A DNA stretch of 64,000 bases from Pseudoalteromonas haloplanktis ATCC 14393 (GTDB taxonomy: Bacteria; Pseudomonadota; Gammaproteobacteria; Enterobacterales; Alteromonadaceae): assembly GCF_000238355.1 (NCBI RefSeq), contig NZ_AHCA01000008.1, positions 62,001 to 126,000 on the forward strand, given 5' to 3'. The translations under genes and the position numbers were made by a program. Below, piece by piece: positions 27,823 to 36,794 of this stretch. The notes beneath the pieces were generated by a model, which worked only from the letters and a program-made list of their open reading frames with translations, was not told the origin of the DNA and ran no database searches. The stretch's first letter is position 1. Each line of letters opens with the position of its first letter.

Positions 27823-29751
27823 TCAGTACTTTATATTTCCTATATCAATTAAACGGTCTGCGGGTTGATTACGCAATACTTGATTGCTGCCATCACGCCA
27901 AGTGATACTAATCTCTTTGATGTTAGCATCATTACCTAAGCCAAAATGGGCAATGTTCATTAAGCTTTGTGAATGGCTTGCACTGTGTGAGCCCACAAGT
28001 TGATATTGCGTTGCTTGCTCTGTACGTATGTGGATTTTTGCACCCAATGGATCAATACCTGTTTGTGAATACCCAACGCGTATTAAGCTAAAGTGTTTAT
28101 CTGCCATGGGCGTGGTGTTTTTATATAAGTGCCAACTGCCGTTGTCATCATCACCACTTAGCAGATCGAGTTTACCGTCATGGTTATAATCAAATGCAGC
28201 GCCCATATCGCCATGAGAGTCTTGATTTAACTCGCTGGTGGCTGAGTTTAATAACTGGCTAGTAAAATTGTTATTGCCTTGGTTAATTAATAAAAGATCG
28301 GCAACTCGCTGCTTTAAATGACCAAATCGATAAACAACAAAGTCGACTAATGTATCGTTATTAAAGTCACCCGGCACAACTCCCCAGTTATTATCAATGG
28401 TTTCAGTTGGCAATTGCGACGATATATCAACAAAACGGCCATTGTCGTTACGAAGTAAAATATCCTGCAATGCAAGGTTTTGCGGTGTCCACTGTGTTTT
28501 ATAATCTAAGACATTTTTAAATGAAGCACGGACATCCCAGGCTAAGTCATCAGCTAAGTGCCATTCTACACGCCATTGGTTATTGCCTAAATAACCAATG
28601 TACCAACCGGTTTTAGTAATAGACTTGGCAAAGCCCTGTGCTTGCTCTGGGTTGATCACGTACTCATCTGATGGCGTTGTAATTTGAACTTGTTGTTCAC
28701 CTAAATATACTGGCATGGCAGCCATTTTTTTACCGCGGGGAAAATGATAAAAATCACTTAAAATCAAACTCCCTTGTGTTGTGAGGCTTAGTCCGTCATG
28801 GCTTTTATTACCTTCGTCTCTTAAGTCTAAACGTTTTAGTTCGTTATTATAGGAGATGCTATTATTCGCAATGCTGTAATGCAGCTTACCTCTGGCTAGG
28901 TAGTAGTCCATATCGCCATCGTTATCGATATCTGCATGCGCGAGAGTCAACGTTCCTGTTGTTTCAAGCCCTTCAGGTAATACGTGAGACGTTACATCGG
29001 TGAAGGAAAGGTCATTATTGCCCTGTAGAACAACCAAAGGGCTATAGCCATTAAAACCGATAATATCCGGGATATTATCGTTGTTAAAATCAGTGACTAA
29101 CACACGCTCACTATTTAAGTTTTCAAATACTGGGGATGGGTGATATTCAAATGTGCCGTTACCGTTATTCACAAACAAAATATTACGTGGGGTATTCTCA
29201 GTCACCATCTTTTCGGCGTTAACTTGTATAAAGTCCAAGTCGCCATCGTTATCAAGATCAACCCAACGCACCGAGCGGCCACGTGCGCCCATTTTTGATA
29301 AGCCAGCCTGCTCAGTTACATCAGTAAATTGACCATTATTGTTTTGTAATAACCGTTGCGGTTGAGGGGTAAGGCCGTTGCCACCTCCTAATGAAAGCAG
29401 AATGTCGTTATCACCATCGTTATCGTAATCGCCACTGGCCATGCCATGTAAATCAACACGTGGGTAAATATCAGCTTGCTTGGTAAAGCTAAAGTCACTA
29501 TTTGATAAGAATAATTGAACTGGCGTAGAGTCATGATTGGTTAGCAATAAATCGTAGTAACCGTCGTTATTTAGATCAGAGAGTGACGGGCCGCCGTATT
29601 TCCAATTTTTATCTGTATCTAAGCCCACTTCAGCCGATACATCTGTAAATACGACTTGCTGTGGCATCGATACGTTAGATTCTTTATGACTGCACGCTGT
29701 CATAGCGAGTGCGACCGTAATAGCCGTGAGTTTAAAGCCGAGGTTATCCAT
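27823..29751 (-). CDS. FG-GAP/VCBS-repeat lipoprotein (CRTAC1-like)
   Basis: Surface or periplasmic lipoprotein of 642 residues (lipobox ALAMTAC, Cys20). It contains at least seven calcium-binding D-x-N-x-D-G-type loops: SDLNNDGYYDL, GDYDNDGDNDI, VDLDNDGDLDF, TDFNNDNIPDI, ADIDNDGDMDY, GDFNNDTLVDF and FDYNHDGKLDL. These indicate an integrin-like FG-GAP propeller. The C-terminus (AKIHIRTEQATQYQLVGSHS, then ISITWRDGSNQVL) matches the UnbV/ASPIC-type end of CRTAC1-like proteins. It follows the chemoreceptor gene by 12 bases, so the two share a transcript. A role in binding polysaccharide or adhering to algae is inferred. Confidence 0.8.
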   Translation of the reverse strand: MDNLGFKLTAITVALAMTACSHKESNVSMPQQVVFTDVSAEVGLDTDKNWKYGGPSLSDLNNDGYYDLLLTNHDSTPVQLFLSNSDFSFTKQADIYPRVDLHGMASGDYDNDGDNDILLSLGGGNGLTPQPQRLLQNNNGQFTDVTEQAGLSKMGARGRSVRWVDLDNDGDLDFIQVNAEKMVTENTPRNILFVNNGNGTFEYHPSPVFENLNSERVLVTDFNNDNIPDIIGFNGYSPLVVLQGNNDLSFTDVTSHVLPEGLETTGTLTLAHADIDNDGDMDYYLARGKLHYSIANNSISYNNELKRLDLRDEGNKSHDGLSLTTQGSLILSDFYHFPRGKKMAAMPVYLGEQQVQITTPSDEYVINPEQAQGFAKSITKTGWYIGYLGNNQWRVEWHLADDLAWDVRASFKNVLDYKTQWTPQNLALQDILLRNDNGRFVDISSQLPTETIDNNWGVVPGDFNNDTLVDFVVYRFGHLKQRVADLLLINQGNNNFTSQLLNSATSELNQDSHGDMGAAFDYNHDGKLDLLSGDDDNGSWHLYKNTTPMADKHFSLIRVGYSQTGIDPLGAKIHIRTEQATQYQLVGSHSASHSQSLMNIAHFGLGNDANIKEISITWRDGSNQVLRNQPADRLIDIGNIKY

Positions 29752-29763
29752 TAATATTACTCC

Positions 29764-31830
29764 TTATAAATTATTTTTGGGTGGTGTGACTAAGGTAAAT
29801 TCATTGATATAGCTTTCCAGGTTTGCAACGATACGTGTTAAGCTATCAACGGTCTGTTGGCTGCTCTGGGTTGTATTTGCTACAGATTGCGCATCATTAT
29901 TAATTAAGGTTATTTGCTCGTTTATTGAGTTTGAAACTGATGTTTGCTCTTCAGTTGCGGTGGCTATTTGCAGTGCCATATCCATAACCTGATCAAGCTG
30001 CTCTTTTAATTGCGTAAATGACTGAGCATTGTTGATCACACTTTCAATTGCTTGGGCTGAATGAGATTGCAGCTGCGACATACTATGCGTTGCTGTACTT
30101 GCACCACTTTGCAGTGAGTTGATTTGGCTCTGAATTTGTTGTGTTGATTGCTGGGTCCGACTTGCTAGGTTTCTGACCTCATCAGCTACCACGGCAAAGC
30201 CTCGTCCTGTCGTCCCTGCACGTGCAGCTTCTATTGCTGCATTAAGTGCAAGTAAGTTAGTTTGCTCAGCAATGCCTTCAATCACATTTAATATATTGCT
30301 GATCAGTTTTGCTTGTTCATCGAGTTCATTTACCACGTCTGTGGTAGCGCTCAATTCAGTCGTTAATGTTTGCATCATCGTTTGACTGATGTTTGAGTTT
30401 GCTAAGCTTTGCGTTGATACTGAATGCGCCTGTTCAATTGCTTGGTGAGTGCGATTCGTCATTGCAGACACTTCACTTATTGTGGCGGTCATTTGATTGA
30501 TTGCTACAGAAATACTATGCGTTGCTAACTGTTGATTATTACTGAGGGATGTACTGTTTTGTATAGTGTTATGCATGGTTTGCGAGTTATTTGCTATTTG
30601 CACCGACTCTTTGGCTATTTTTGATAAGGTGCTATGAAACCCCGTAATTAATAAATTAAATGCGTTGGTAAGTTCAGTTAATTCGTCATTACCCTGGTGT
30701 TTAAATTGATGAGTGAGATCCTTTGAGCGGGCAAGTTGACTAACTTGGCTAACTATTTCAGATAGCGGTTGGGTAATGCTACGAATAATAAACCACGAAA
30801 TAACAGTCAGTAATAGGATCAGTAAGGCTAAGGTACTAATATTACTATAAAGATTGTTTTGCGCTTGTTCGATTAGCTGGTTTTTAGTGTCGATGAGTTC
30901 TTTCAATACTCTTTCAATAGCATGTTGTTGTAACTGCGCCATATTTTTTACAGTAGTAGGCCAATTAGTTGTGCCTATATATAAAGGCTTATTGACGGTT
31001 TGATAGATGTTTGTGCGTGCTTTTAGGGCTACTTCTTCTGATTTTAAATAGCTCGGACTTTTTCTCATTTCATTAAGTACAGTCTGAGCGAATGGACTTG
31101 CGAAATTATAAAATAAGCTGTTGTAAGTTTGAATTGCAGTCGCGCTTCTGAATATTTCTCCATAAATGTAGACATCAAGTTGGCTGTTGATAGCCGTATT
31201 AATAAAGCTATCGTGAAACGAACGCTCAACACTGCTAGCAACTAAGTAATAGTAAGCATTAGACATTTTACCGAGTTGTTGATCACTACTTGCGATCACT
31301 ACAATTTCACTCAAGGTCATTAACAAACTGCGAATTAGCGTGTTAATTTCATACATAGTATGTACTTCTCGGCCTAGCTCAGTCATGTAATCACGGCTTA
31401 AATGACTTTTATTATCTGCAACCTCCCTGACAACTTTGAGCTCTATTAATTGTTTTTCTATTTTTTCGATTTGAGCCCGTAAAGTCAGGAATTGATTGAT
31501 AGTTTGCTGATTATCGTTAATAAATTCATTAAATTGCTTGCTATGCAATAGCGCATTTTGGCGATGAATCAACATTTGTTGCTTAGATTTTGCCATGTCA
31601 GATTGAGTATCAAGATACAGCCGTGTATAAAAGCCTTCTTCGAGTAAATTCGCAATAAGTGGGTAAGTTACATGCGCGTAATCGAGGATCGCATCCAACT
31701 TGCTGATTGCTTGGCGTTGCTCAAGCGATGAATTTACTTTATCTGCAGACATTATTCCGGTAATTACTAGGGGAATGAGTACCAGCGCTAAAATTCTAGT
31801 TTTTATCTTATAGTTATTTAGAAATCTCAC
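29764..31830 (-). CDS. methyl-accepting chemotaxis protein with NIT-like sensor
   Basis: Chemoreceptor of 688 residues. A first membrane helix at 12-30 is followed by a periplasmic all-helical region of about 290 residues whose start ([20 protein letters not shown]) resembles NIT sensing domains. A second helix (about 325-345), a HAMP linker and the signalling domain follow. The hairpin tip [20 protein letters not shown], then [12 protein letters not shown], is the CheA/CheW contact. The start codon is GTG with no strong ribosome site. A perfect 18-base palindrome lies only 13 bases ahead of it. The operator and the co-transcribed FG-GAP gene suggest movement towards galactan products. Confidence 0.85.
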   Translation of the reverse strand: MRFLNNYKIKTRILALVLIPLVITGIMSADKVNSSLEQRQAISKLDAILDYAHVTYPLIANLLEEGFYTRLYLDTQSDMAKSKQQMLIHRQNALLHSKQFNEFINDNQQTINQFLTLRAQIEKIEKQLIELKVVREVADNKSHLSRDYMTELGREVHTMYEINTLIRSLLMTLSEIVVIASSDQQLGKMSNAYYYLVASSVERSFHDSFINTAINSQLDVYIYGEIFRSATAIQTYNSLFYNFASPFAQTVLNEMRKSPSYLKSEEVALKARTNIYQTVNKPLYIGTTNWPTTVKNMAQLQQHAIERVLKELIDTKNQLIEQAQNNLYSNISTLALLILLLTVISWFIIRSITQPLSEIVSQVSQLARSKDLTHQFKHQGNDELTELTNAFNLLITGFHSTLSKIAKESVQIANNSQTMHNTIQNSTSLSNNQQLATHSISVAINQMTATISEVSAMTNRTHQAIEQAHSVSTQSLANSNISQTMMQTLTTELSATTDVVNELDEQAKLISNILNVIEGIAEQTNLLALNAAIEAARAGTTGRGFAVVADEVRNLASRTQQSTQQIQSQINSLQSGASTATHSMSQLQSHSAQAIESVINNAQSFTQLKEQLDQVMDMALQIATATEEQTSVSNSINEQITLINNDAQSVANTTQSSQQTVDSLTRIVANLESYINEFTLVTPPKNNL

Positions 31831-31842
31831 AATGCACCAATG

Positions 31843-31860
31843 TTAATTGTTAACAATTAA
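31843..31860. promoter_or_regulatory. locus operator site 5 (chemoreceptor promoter)
   Basis: TTAATTGTTAACAATTAA is a perfect 18-base palindrome, the longest symmetric version of the locus operator. It is 13-30 bases upstream of the chemoreceptor start, where a bound protein would block transcription or ribosome access. Confidence 0.7.
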
Positions 31861-32280
31861 TGAAGGTTACATTTTTTTGTTATTAAATAGCAACTTTTTA
31901 TTAACTGAAAGTGGAGAATAAATACCATTCTTGAAATTGGAACTGCAGTTGTTCTGATAGAAGTAAACTCGACGCGATGAAGATACAGCGCTTATTTACA
32001 GCAGATTAAGAAAGCTATCAGTAAAAATCCTTCATTGATTGATGCAAGGTAACTATAAATTTAATACCAACATAAACACTAAATATGCGCTGCTTGAAGG
32101 TTCTGCATGGACATAAGTTGAACGCGGAAGCTTACTTGGCCTACAAGGTTACACACTTCCCACTTGATCAAAAAATTTTTATCCTAAAAGAACAACACGC
32201 GCTCATGCTCACATGTCACTTTTATTAATGTGTAATCGTTTTTTAGAAAACAAATGCTGATCTTTTATAAAAAAACGCAT
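31861..32280. other. intergenic, no gene recognised
   Basis: This stretch of more than 400 bases separates the divergent chemoreceptor and second PhoD-like gene. Short open frames (for example around 32110-32210) show no family signature. It may hold decayed coding DNA and the promoters of both genes; I found no further repeat or hairpin. Confidence 0.4.
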
Positions 32281-32292
32281 ATAGTTTGTTTA

Positions 32293-32302
32293 CTGTTAAC
32301 AA
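32293..32302. promoter_or_regulatory. locus operator site 6 (second PhoD-like gene)
   Basis: CTGTTAACAA, one mismatch from the consensus and with the TGTTAACA core intact, lies 25-34 bases upstream of the PhoD-like start. It places this gene in the same regulon as the gal operon, whose last gene is its paralogue. Confidence 0.55.
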
Positions 32303-32326
32303 TATTCAATTTGTGGGATTAAAACT

Positions 32327-34690
32327 ATGAATAAAAATATATCTCGTCGTTCTGTACTCAAAATATTAGCAGCTGGTGTTGTTGCTACAGGGGTATCTGG
32401 TTGTACTCGGCATTTAGGAGCTGCTACTTCAACTGTTACTCGCGGCACTCAAGCTCATCGTGATAATTGGCATAAAACACATGATAGAGTATGGCTTGGC
32501 AAACAATATTGGGCTAATCCGATGGAGGATTGGCGGGTTGTTAATGGTGCTGCTGAATGTAGAAGTAGAGGCGGTAATCGAAGTGTTCATTCACTCACTC
32601 ACCAAATAGCGCATCTTGACCAAGCTTTTACAATGTCGGTGCAAGTGTCTCGCTTAGAGCCAAACAATAAGGATGGTGGCGCGGGTATTCGTCTTGGTGC
32701 TAAAAGTGAGTTAAATGAATACCGTAGTAACTGTTTTGTACAGCAGGGTTATGACCTTGGTATTAAAAACAATGATTTAGTGTTAGGTAATAACACAACG
32801 CCTTTAATGGTTCCGATAGAGGATCAAGCTGTTACTTTGACGCTGACTGGCACTCCTCAATCAGGCGCTATGGCTTTAGAGTTAACAGCTAGTTTAGCGT
32901 CGTCAGGTAAAGTGATTGGTACTCTAAGCCATTTGGCGGCTGCTTCAGAGTTATTAGGTAATGTGGCTCTGGTTAGTAATTTTTCGATTCCGTCCGTTAC
33001 ATTTGAAAATGCACCTGAAGACAAATTAGGCGCACGTTATAAATTTAGTAATTGGACCATGCAAGGTGAAGCATTTTCAGTAGTCGATGAACAAGTGTTT
33101 GGTCCAATACTTTGGACTATGTATTCGTTAAACGATACATTGAGTCATGAAGGTTTTGTGCTGAAATTGAGTGCTTATACAGGGCCAATAGGTGAGCATG
33201 ATAATCAGCAAATAGAGCTACAGATCCAGCGTGATAATCAGTGGATCGCTATTGATTCGCAAGTCATAGATCATGACGGCTGGTTGGCGACTTTTCGTAT
33301 AGCCAATTGGGATGAAAAACACGATACGCCTTTTCGGGTTGTATATCGTGAAAAACATACTGACGGTACACACACACCAGATATATATTCAGGGGTTATA
33401 AAAGCAAACCCCGCAAGTGAAAAATTACGAATGGCTGCGCTCACGTGTCAAAATGATTATGGTTTTCCGTACCAGCCAGTTGCGCAAAATGTCGAAAAAC
33501 TAAACCCCGATTTAGTGTTCTTTTCTGGCGATCAAATTTATGAAAGCCATGGTGGGTTTGGTGTAATTCGCACGCCTGATGATTTGGCGATTTTGAACTA
33601 CTTACGTAAGTTCTATCAATTTGGTTGGGCTTTCAAAGAGGTCATGCGTAATCAACCGACAATTTGTTTGCCCGATGATCATGATGTACTCCAAGGCAAT
33701 TTGTGGGGTGAGGGTGGTGCAAGAATGGAAAACATTTCGAAAGACCCTTCAGCGAGTGTTTTAGGTGGTTACATTGATTCAGCACGGGTGATTAATATGG
33801 TACATAAAACCACTCTCAACCATCATCCAGATCCTTATGATCCAACGCCAACTAATGGTATTAGCTCGTATTATGGCACTATGCTATATGGCGGTGTCGG
33901 TTTTGCGATTCTTGCCGACAGACAATGGAAAAGTGGCCCTGAACGCATAAATGTTGCGGTCGGCGAAACAGGGCAAGATGAAGATCCACTTTTTTATAAT
34001 CCTGTGTTTAATCCGCCAGGTTTAGATTTATTAGGCAGTCGACAGGAGCAATTTCTTAAAGCGTGGGGTAAAGACTGGCGCGGGCATAAATTAAAAGCGG
34101 TGTTGAGCCAAACGGTATTTGCGGCCATCTCAACTCATCAGCCGTTACCTGATCGCTTTTTAAAATACGATTTCGATTCAAGTGGTTGGCCTGCATCTGC
34201 GCGAAATCGTGCAATTGATGCAATGCGTGACTCTATGGCGTTACATATTTGTGGTGATACCCACTTAGGGTCTTTATCTCAATATGGCGTAAATCAACAA
34301 AGGGATAGTAACTGGGCTTTTTGTACGCCAGCTATTTCTGCCGGTTGGCCAAGGTGGTGGAAGCCAGATTCAATGAATATGCCTTATCAAAACCGCCCTG
34401 CACATGGGCTTGCTGAAACAGGCGAGTATAATGATACCTTCGGTAATAAGATTTATGTCTATGCGGTAGGGAATCCTGAAGTAGGAAAATCCAATAACCG
34501 CTATGTAAAGGCTCATGAAAAAGGCAGCGGCTTTGGTTTTATTACCTTCGATTCTGAGAAGCTCACATACACAATGGATGCCTATAAGTTTTTAGTCGAT
34601 ATAACCGATGGTAAAGCAAGTAACCAGTTCCCAGGTTGGCCTGTTACAATTCATCAGCAAGAGAACAAAGGTAACAATATAGTCAGTTAG
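32327..34690 (+). CDS. PhoD-like metallophosphoesterase, Tat lipoprotein (copy 2)
   Basis: Paralogue of the protein at 12872, with 787 residues. It begins with a twin-arginine signal (SRRSVLK) and a lipobox (GVSGC, Cys26). Residues about 45-260 form the same N-terminal beta-rich domain (VWLGKQYWANPMEDWR, compared with VWLGEQFWGNRLQDWQ in copy 1). The metal-site motifs are LVFFSGDQIYES, LPDDHDVLQGNLWG and HICGDTHLGSL. It is a single-gene unit behind operator site 6, closed by a hairpin. Two diverged copies under one regulator suggest different but related substrates. The family name 'alkaline phosphatase D' should not be taken as proof of phosphatase activity here. Confidence 0.8.
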   Translation: MNKNISRRSVLKILAAGVVATGVSGCTRHLGAATSTVTRGTQAHRDNWHKTHDRVWLGKQYWANPMEDWRVVNGAAECRSRGGNRSVHSLTHQIAHLDQAFTMSVQVSRLEPNNKDGGAGIRLGAKSELNEYRSNCFVQQGYDLGIKNNDLVLGNNTTPLMVPIEDQAVTLTLTGTPQSGAMALELTASLASSGKVIGTLSHLAAASELLGNVALVSNFSIPSVTFENAPEDKLGARYKFSNWTMQGEAFSVVDEQVFGPILWTMYSLNDTLSHEGFVLKLSAYTGPIGEHDNQQIELQIQRDNQWIAIDSQVIDHDGWLATFRIANWDEKHDTPFRVVYREKHTDGTHTPDIYSGVIKANPASEKLRMAALTCQNDYGFPYQPVAQNVEKLNPDLVFFSGDQIYESHGGFGVIRTPDDLAILNYLRKFYQFGWAFKEVMRNQPTICLPDDHDVLQGNLWGEGGARMENISKDPSASVLGGYIDSARVINMVHKTTLNHHPDPYDPTPTNGISSYYGTMLYGGVGFAILADRQWKSGPERINVAVGETGQDEDPLFYNPVFNPPGLDLLGSRQEQFLKAWGKDWRGHKLKAVLSQTVFAAISTHQPLPDRFLKYDFDSSGWPASARNRAIDAMRDSMALHICGDTHLGSLSQYGVNQQRDSNWAFCTPAISAGWPRWWKPDSMNMPYQNRPAHGLAETGEYNDTFGNKIYVYAVGNPEVGKSNNRYVKAHEKGSGFGFITFDSEKLTYTMDAYKFLVDITDGKASNQFPGWPVTIHQQENKGNNIVS

Positions 34691-34724
34691 CTATAACTTG
34701 GTGGCATCATAAGGATATTTCCTA

Positions 34725-34765
34725 AACCAAAATGGACAACTGTAATAGTTTGTCCATTTTTGGTT
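34725..34765 (+). terminator. intrinsic terminator after second PhoD-like gene
   Basis: A long imperfect stem (AACCAAAATGGACAA at 34725-34739 with TTGTCCATTTTTGGTT at 34750-34765) about 35 bases past the stop. The right arm is T-rich. It also marks the left border of the tRNA-derived repeats. Confidence 0.7.
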
Positions 34766-34776
34766 AAAGGCAACTA

Positions 34777-35419
34777 TTGACCTTTGGACCGGGTGATCAA
34801 GAGTAGGTAGTGCTTTTTCTTAAGTGTTTTTTAGGTTTTCTTAAGGAGTGGTACGACTGAGTGGATTCGAACCACCGACCTTTGGACCGGGTGATCAAGA
34901 GTAGGTAGTGCTTTTTCTTAAGTGTTTTTTAGGTTTTTCTTAAGGATTGGTACGACCGAGTAGATTTGAACCACTGACCCTTGGATCGGGTGATCAAGAG
35001 TTGGTAGTGCTTTTTCTTAAGTGTTTTTTAGCTTTTCTTAAGGATTGGTACGACTGAGTGGATTCGAACCACCGACCTTTGGACCGGGTTATCGAGAGTA
35101 GGTAGTACTTTTTCTTAAGTATTTTTTAGGTTTTTCTTAAGGATTGGTACGACTGAGTGGATTCGAACTACTGACCTTTGGACCGGGTGATCGAGAGTAG
35201 GTAGTGCTTTTTCTTAAGGATTGGTACGACTGAGTGGATTCGAACCACCGACCTTTGGACCGGGTGATCAAGAGTAGGTAGTGCTTTTTCTTAAGTGTTT
35301 TTTAGGTTTTTCTTAAGGATTGGTACGACTGATTGGATTCGAACCACTGACCTTTGGACCGGGTGATCGAGAGTAGGTAGTACTTTTTCTTTAGTGTTTT
35401 TTAGGTTTTTCTTAAGGAT
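34777..35419 (-). repeat. tandem array of tRNA-Val 3'-half repeats
   Basis: About six and a half copies of a ~99-base unit start at roughly 34849, 34948, 35046, 35145, 35222 and 35321, with a partial copy at 34777. One unit is only 77 bases because it lacks a 22-base segment. Each unit, read on the minus strand, contains the T-arm, acceptor 3' strand and CCA end of tRNA-Val (GGTTCGAATCCACTC, then GTCGTACCA). Ahead of this lies a diverged stretch that replaces the anticodon and D arms. Units are joined by a linker with CTTAAG motifs and A/T runs. The last unit runs into the intact tRNA at the same 99-base spacing, so the array grew by duplication from that gene. No unit can form a full tRNA. 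Confidence 0.9.
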
Positions 35420-35496
<77 letters not shown>

Positions 35497-35540
35497 ACAA
35501 TAGGATTCTTAAATTAAATTTATTACAGGTAGTAATAAAT

Positions 35541-35617
35541 TGGTACGACCGAGTGGATTCGAACCACCGACCCCTACCATGTCAAGGTAGTGCTCTAACC
35601 AACTGAGCTACGGTCGT
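35541..35617 (-). tRNA. tRNA-Val (GAC anticodon), copy 2
   Basis: A 77-base tRNA nearly identical to copy 1 and 44 bases upstream of it on the minus strand. It differs in the D-stem/anticodon boundary (CAC for CGC) and the variable loop. Both have an encoded CCA. The two are probably transcribed together from a promoter in the 35618-35726 gap. Confidence 0.95.
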
Positions 35618-35726
35618 ATCATAAATTTAAGGTGTTAATTGCTTAACAACGGTCGCTAATATATAGCGTGCGGTTAAGTGAATCAAGCTCGTTTATACAT
35701 TTTTGGTTTGTTTGCCGTTTTTTTAT

Positions 35727-36794
35727 TCATATTGGGCTGATTTCACACTTTTTGTAAAACTTTTGCCACCAAGTAACGTGTGTTTTTGCAGATTCTTTGA
35801 ATGCGGTGAGTAAGTTACTGGGTTGTTGTTGCAGCAATGCCCTAAGCTCAGGTTGATTAGTTGTAGAGTCTAGCCAAAGTGCTTGGTACAACGGCATCAG
35901 TCGCTCTAAAGCGCCTGATAGTTGCGCTTGATAGGGTTGTAATTGTGACAGGTAATACTTTTTAAATACGTTACTGACGATTTGCGCTTGGCGTTTATTT
36001 TTTAGCGGGTTGCAGAGTGCACTAAGATCAATACTGGTTAAATATCGACTGGTGCTGTGATTAAAGTATGTTTGCTGGCGCACGGCACTGACTAACGCTT
36101 GATTAAAGTTAAATTGGCGTAGCTGGGAGAGCTGTGGGTACAGTGCTTGGCTATCTATTTGTGTATATTGTTGTTGTATTATTTGCTGTTTTAAAGTGAG
36201 TAAGTTTTGTAGGGCAAGCTCTGTTTCGACAAGGCCTGCAAGGTTGTTATCCAGTGCATAGCTAGTAAGCTGCCAAGTACGTTTTAACTCAGGATCGTTG
36301 TAAAGTAAGTGGTTGAATTGCTTTAATAGTTGTTGCTTTTTGTTGGCAAGTTCATGCTTAATGGCTTGGTAGCTTTTTGACTCAGAGTTTAATTTCTCTA
36401 AGCAGCTTGGGGCTAATTGAATAAACTGGATTTGATAAGTTAATTGGCCGGCTGAGCTGGCAACTTTGCCCAGTTGACTATTATGTTCAGCAATGAGGGT
36501 GTTAAGTTTACAATGAGACAGTTGCGCTAGCTGCACGATACTTAATTGCTGTGCAGTAGCTGGGTTATCGTTGTTATGAACAGGTGTCAATTTAAGGTTA
36601 TTTAATGGTGGGGTGACAGGCAGCGGTTTGTCCAGCGCTGTGGCGAGTCGCTGCTGATACTGCTCATTAATATCTGTTGGTTTATCGCTACAAGCACTTA
36701 TTAGCAAACAAGCGAATAAAGTGCCAAGATAACCAAATCGTTTGACTTGGTTATCTTGCCAGTTTGGTTGATTACGCGTTTTTGAGAGGCTCAT
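35727..36794 (-). CDS. DUF3080-family lipoprotein
   Basis: Lipoprotein of about 355 residues with signal and lipobox LLISACSD. The body is helical and glutamine/leucine rich (PSCLEKLNSESKSYQAIKHE; QLRQFNFNQALVSAVRQQTY), with no catalytic motif. It resembles the DUF3080 family of gammaproteobacteria, known to me beside norM and riboflavin synthase genes as here. The start used (ATG at 36794) overlaps the MATE gene end by 23 bases; an earlier ATG at 36812 is possible. Function unknown; the overlap implies translational coupling to the efflux pump. Confidence 0.65.
   Translation of the reverse strand: MSLSKTRNQPNWQDNQVKRFGYLGTLFACLLISACSDKPTDINEQYQQRLATALDKPLPVTPPLNNLKLTPVHNNDNPATAQQLSIVQLAQLSHCKLNTLIAEHNSQLGKVASSAGQLTYQIQFIQLAPSCLEKLNSESKSYQAIKHELANKKQQLLKQFNHLLYNDPELKRTWQLTSYALDNNLAGLVETELALQNLLTLKQQIIQQQYTQIDSQALYPQLSQLRQFNFNQALVSAVRQQTYFNHSTSRYLTSIDLSALCNPLKNKRQAQIVSNVFKKYYLSQLQPYQAQLSGALERLMPLYQALWLDSTTNQPELRALLQQQPSNLLTAFKESAKTHVTWWQKFYKKCEISPI

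Noticed and set aside
34777-35419. CRISPR array suggested by regular ~99-base repeats
   Set aside because: The units are nearly identical along their full length with no unique spacers, and they clearly derive from tRNA-Val.
34849-35419. Extra full tRNA genes within the repeat array
   Set aside because: The units keep the T-arm and CCA end but lack a D-arm and the 5' acceptor strand, so they cannot fold into a complete tRNA.
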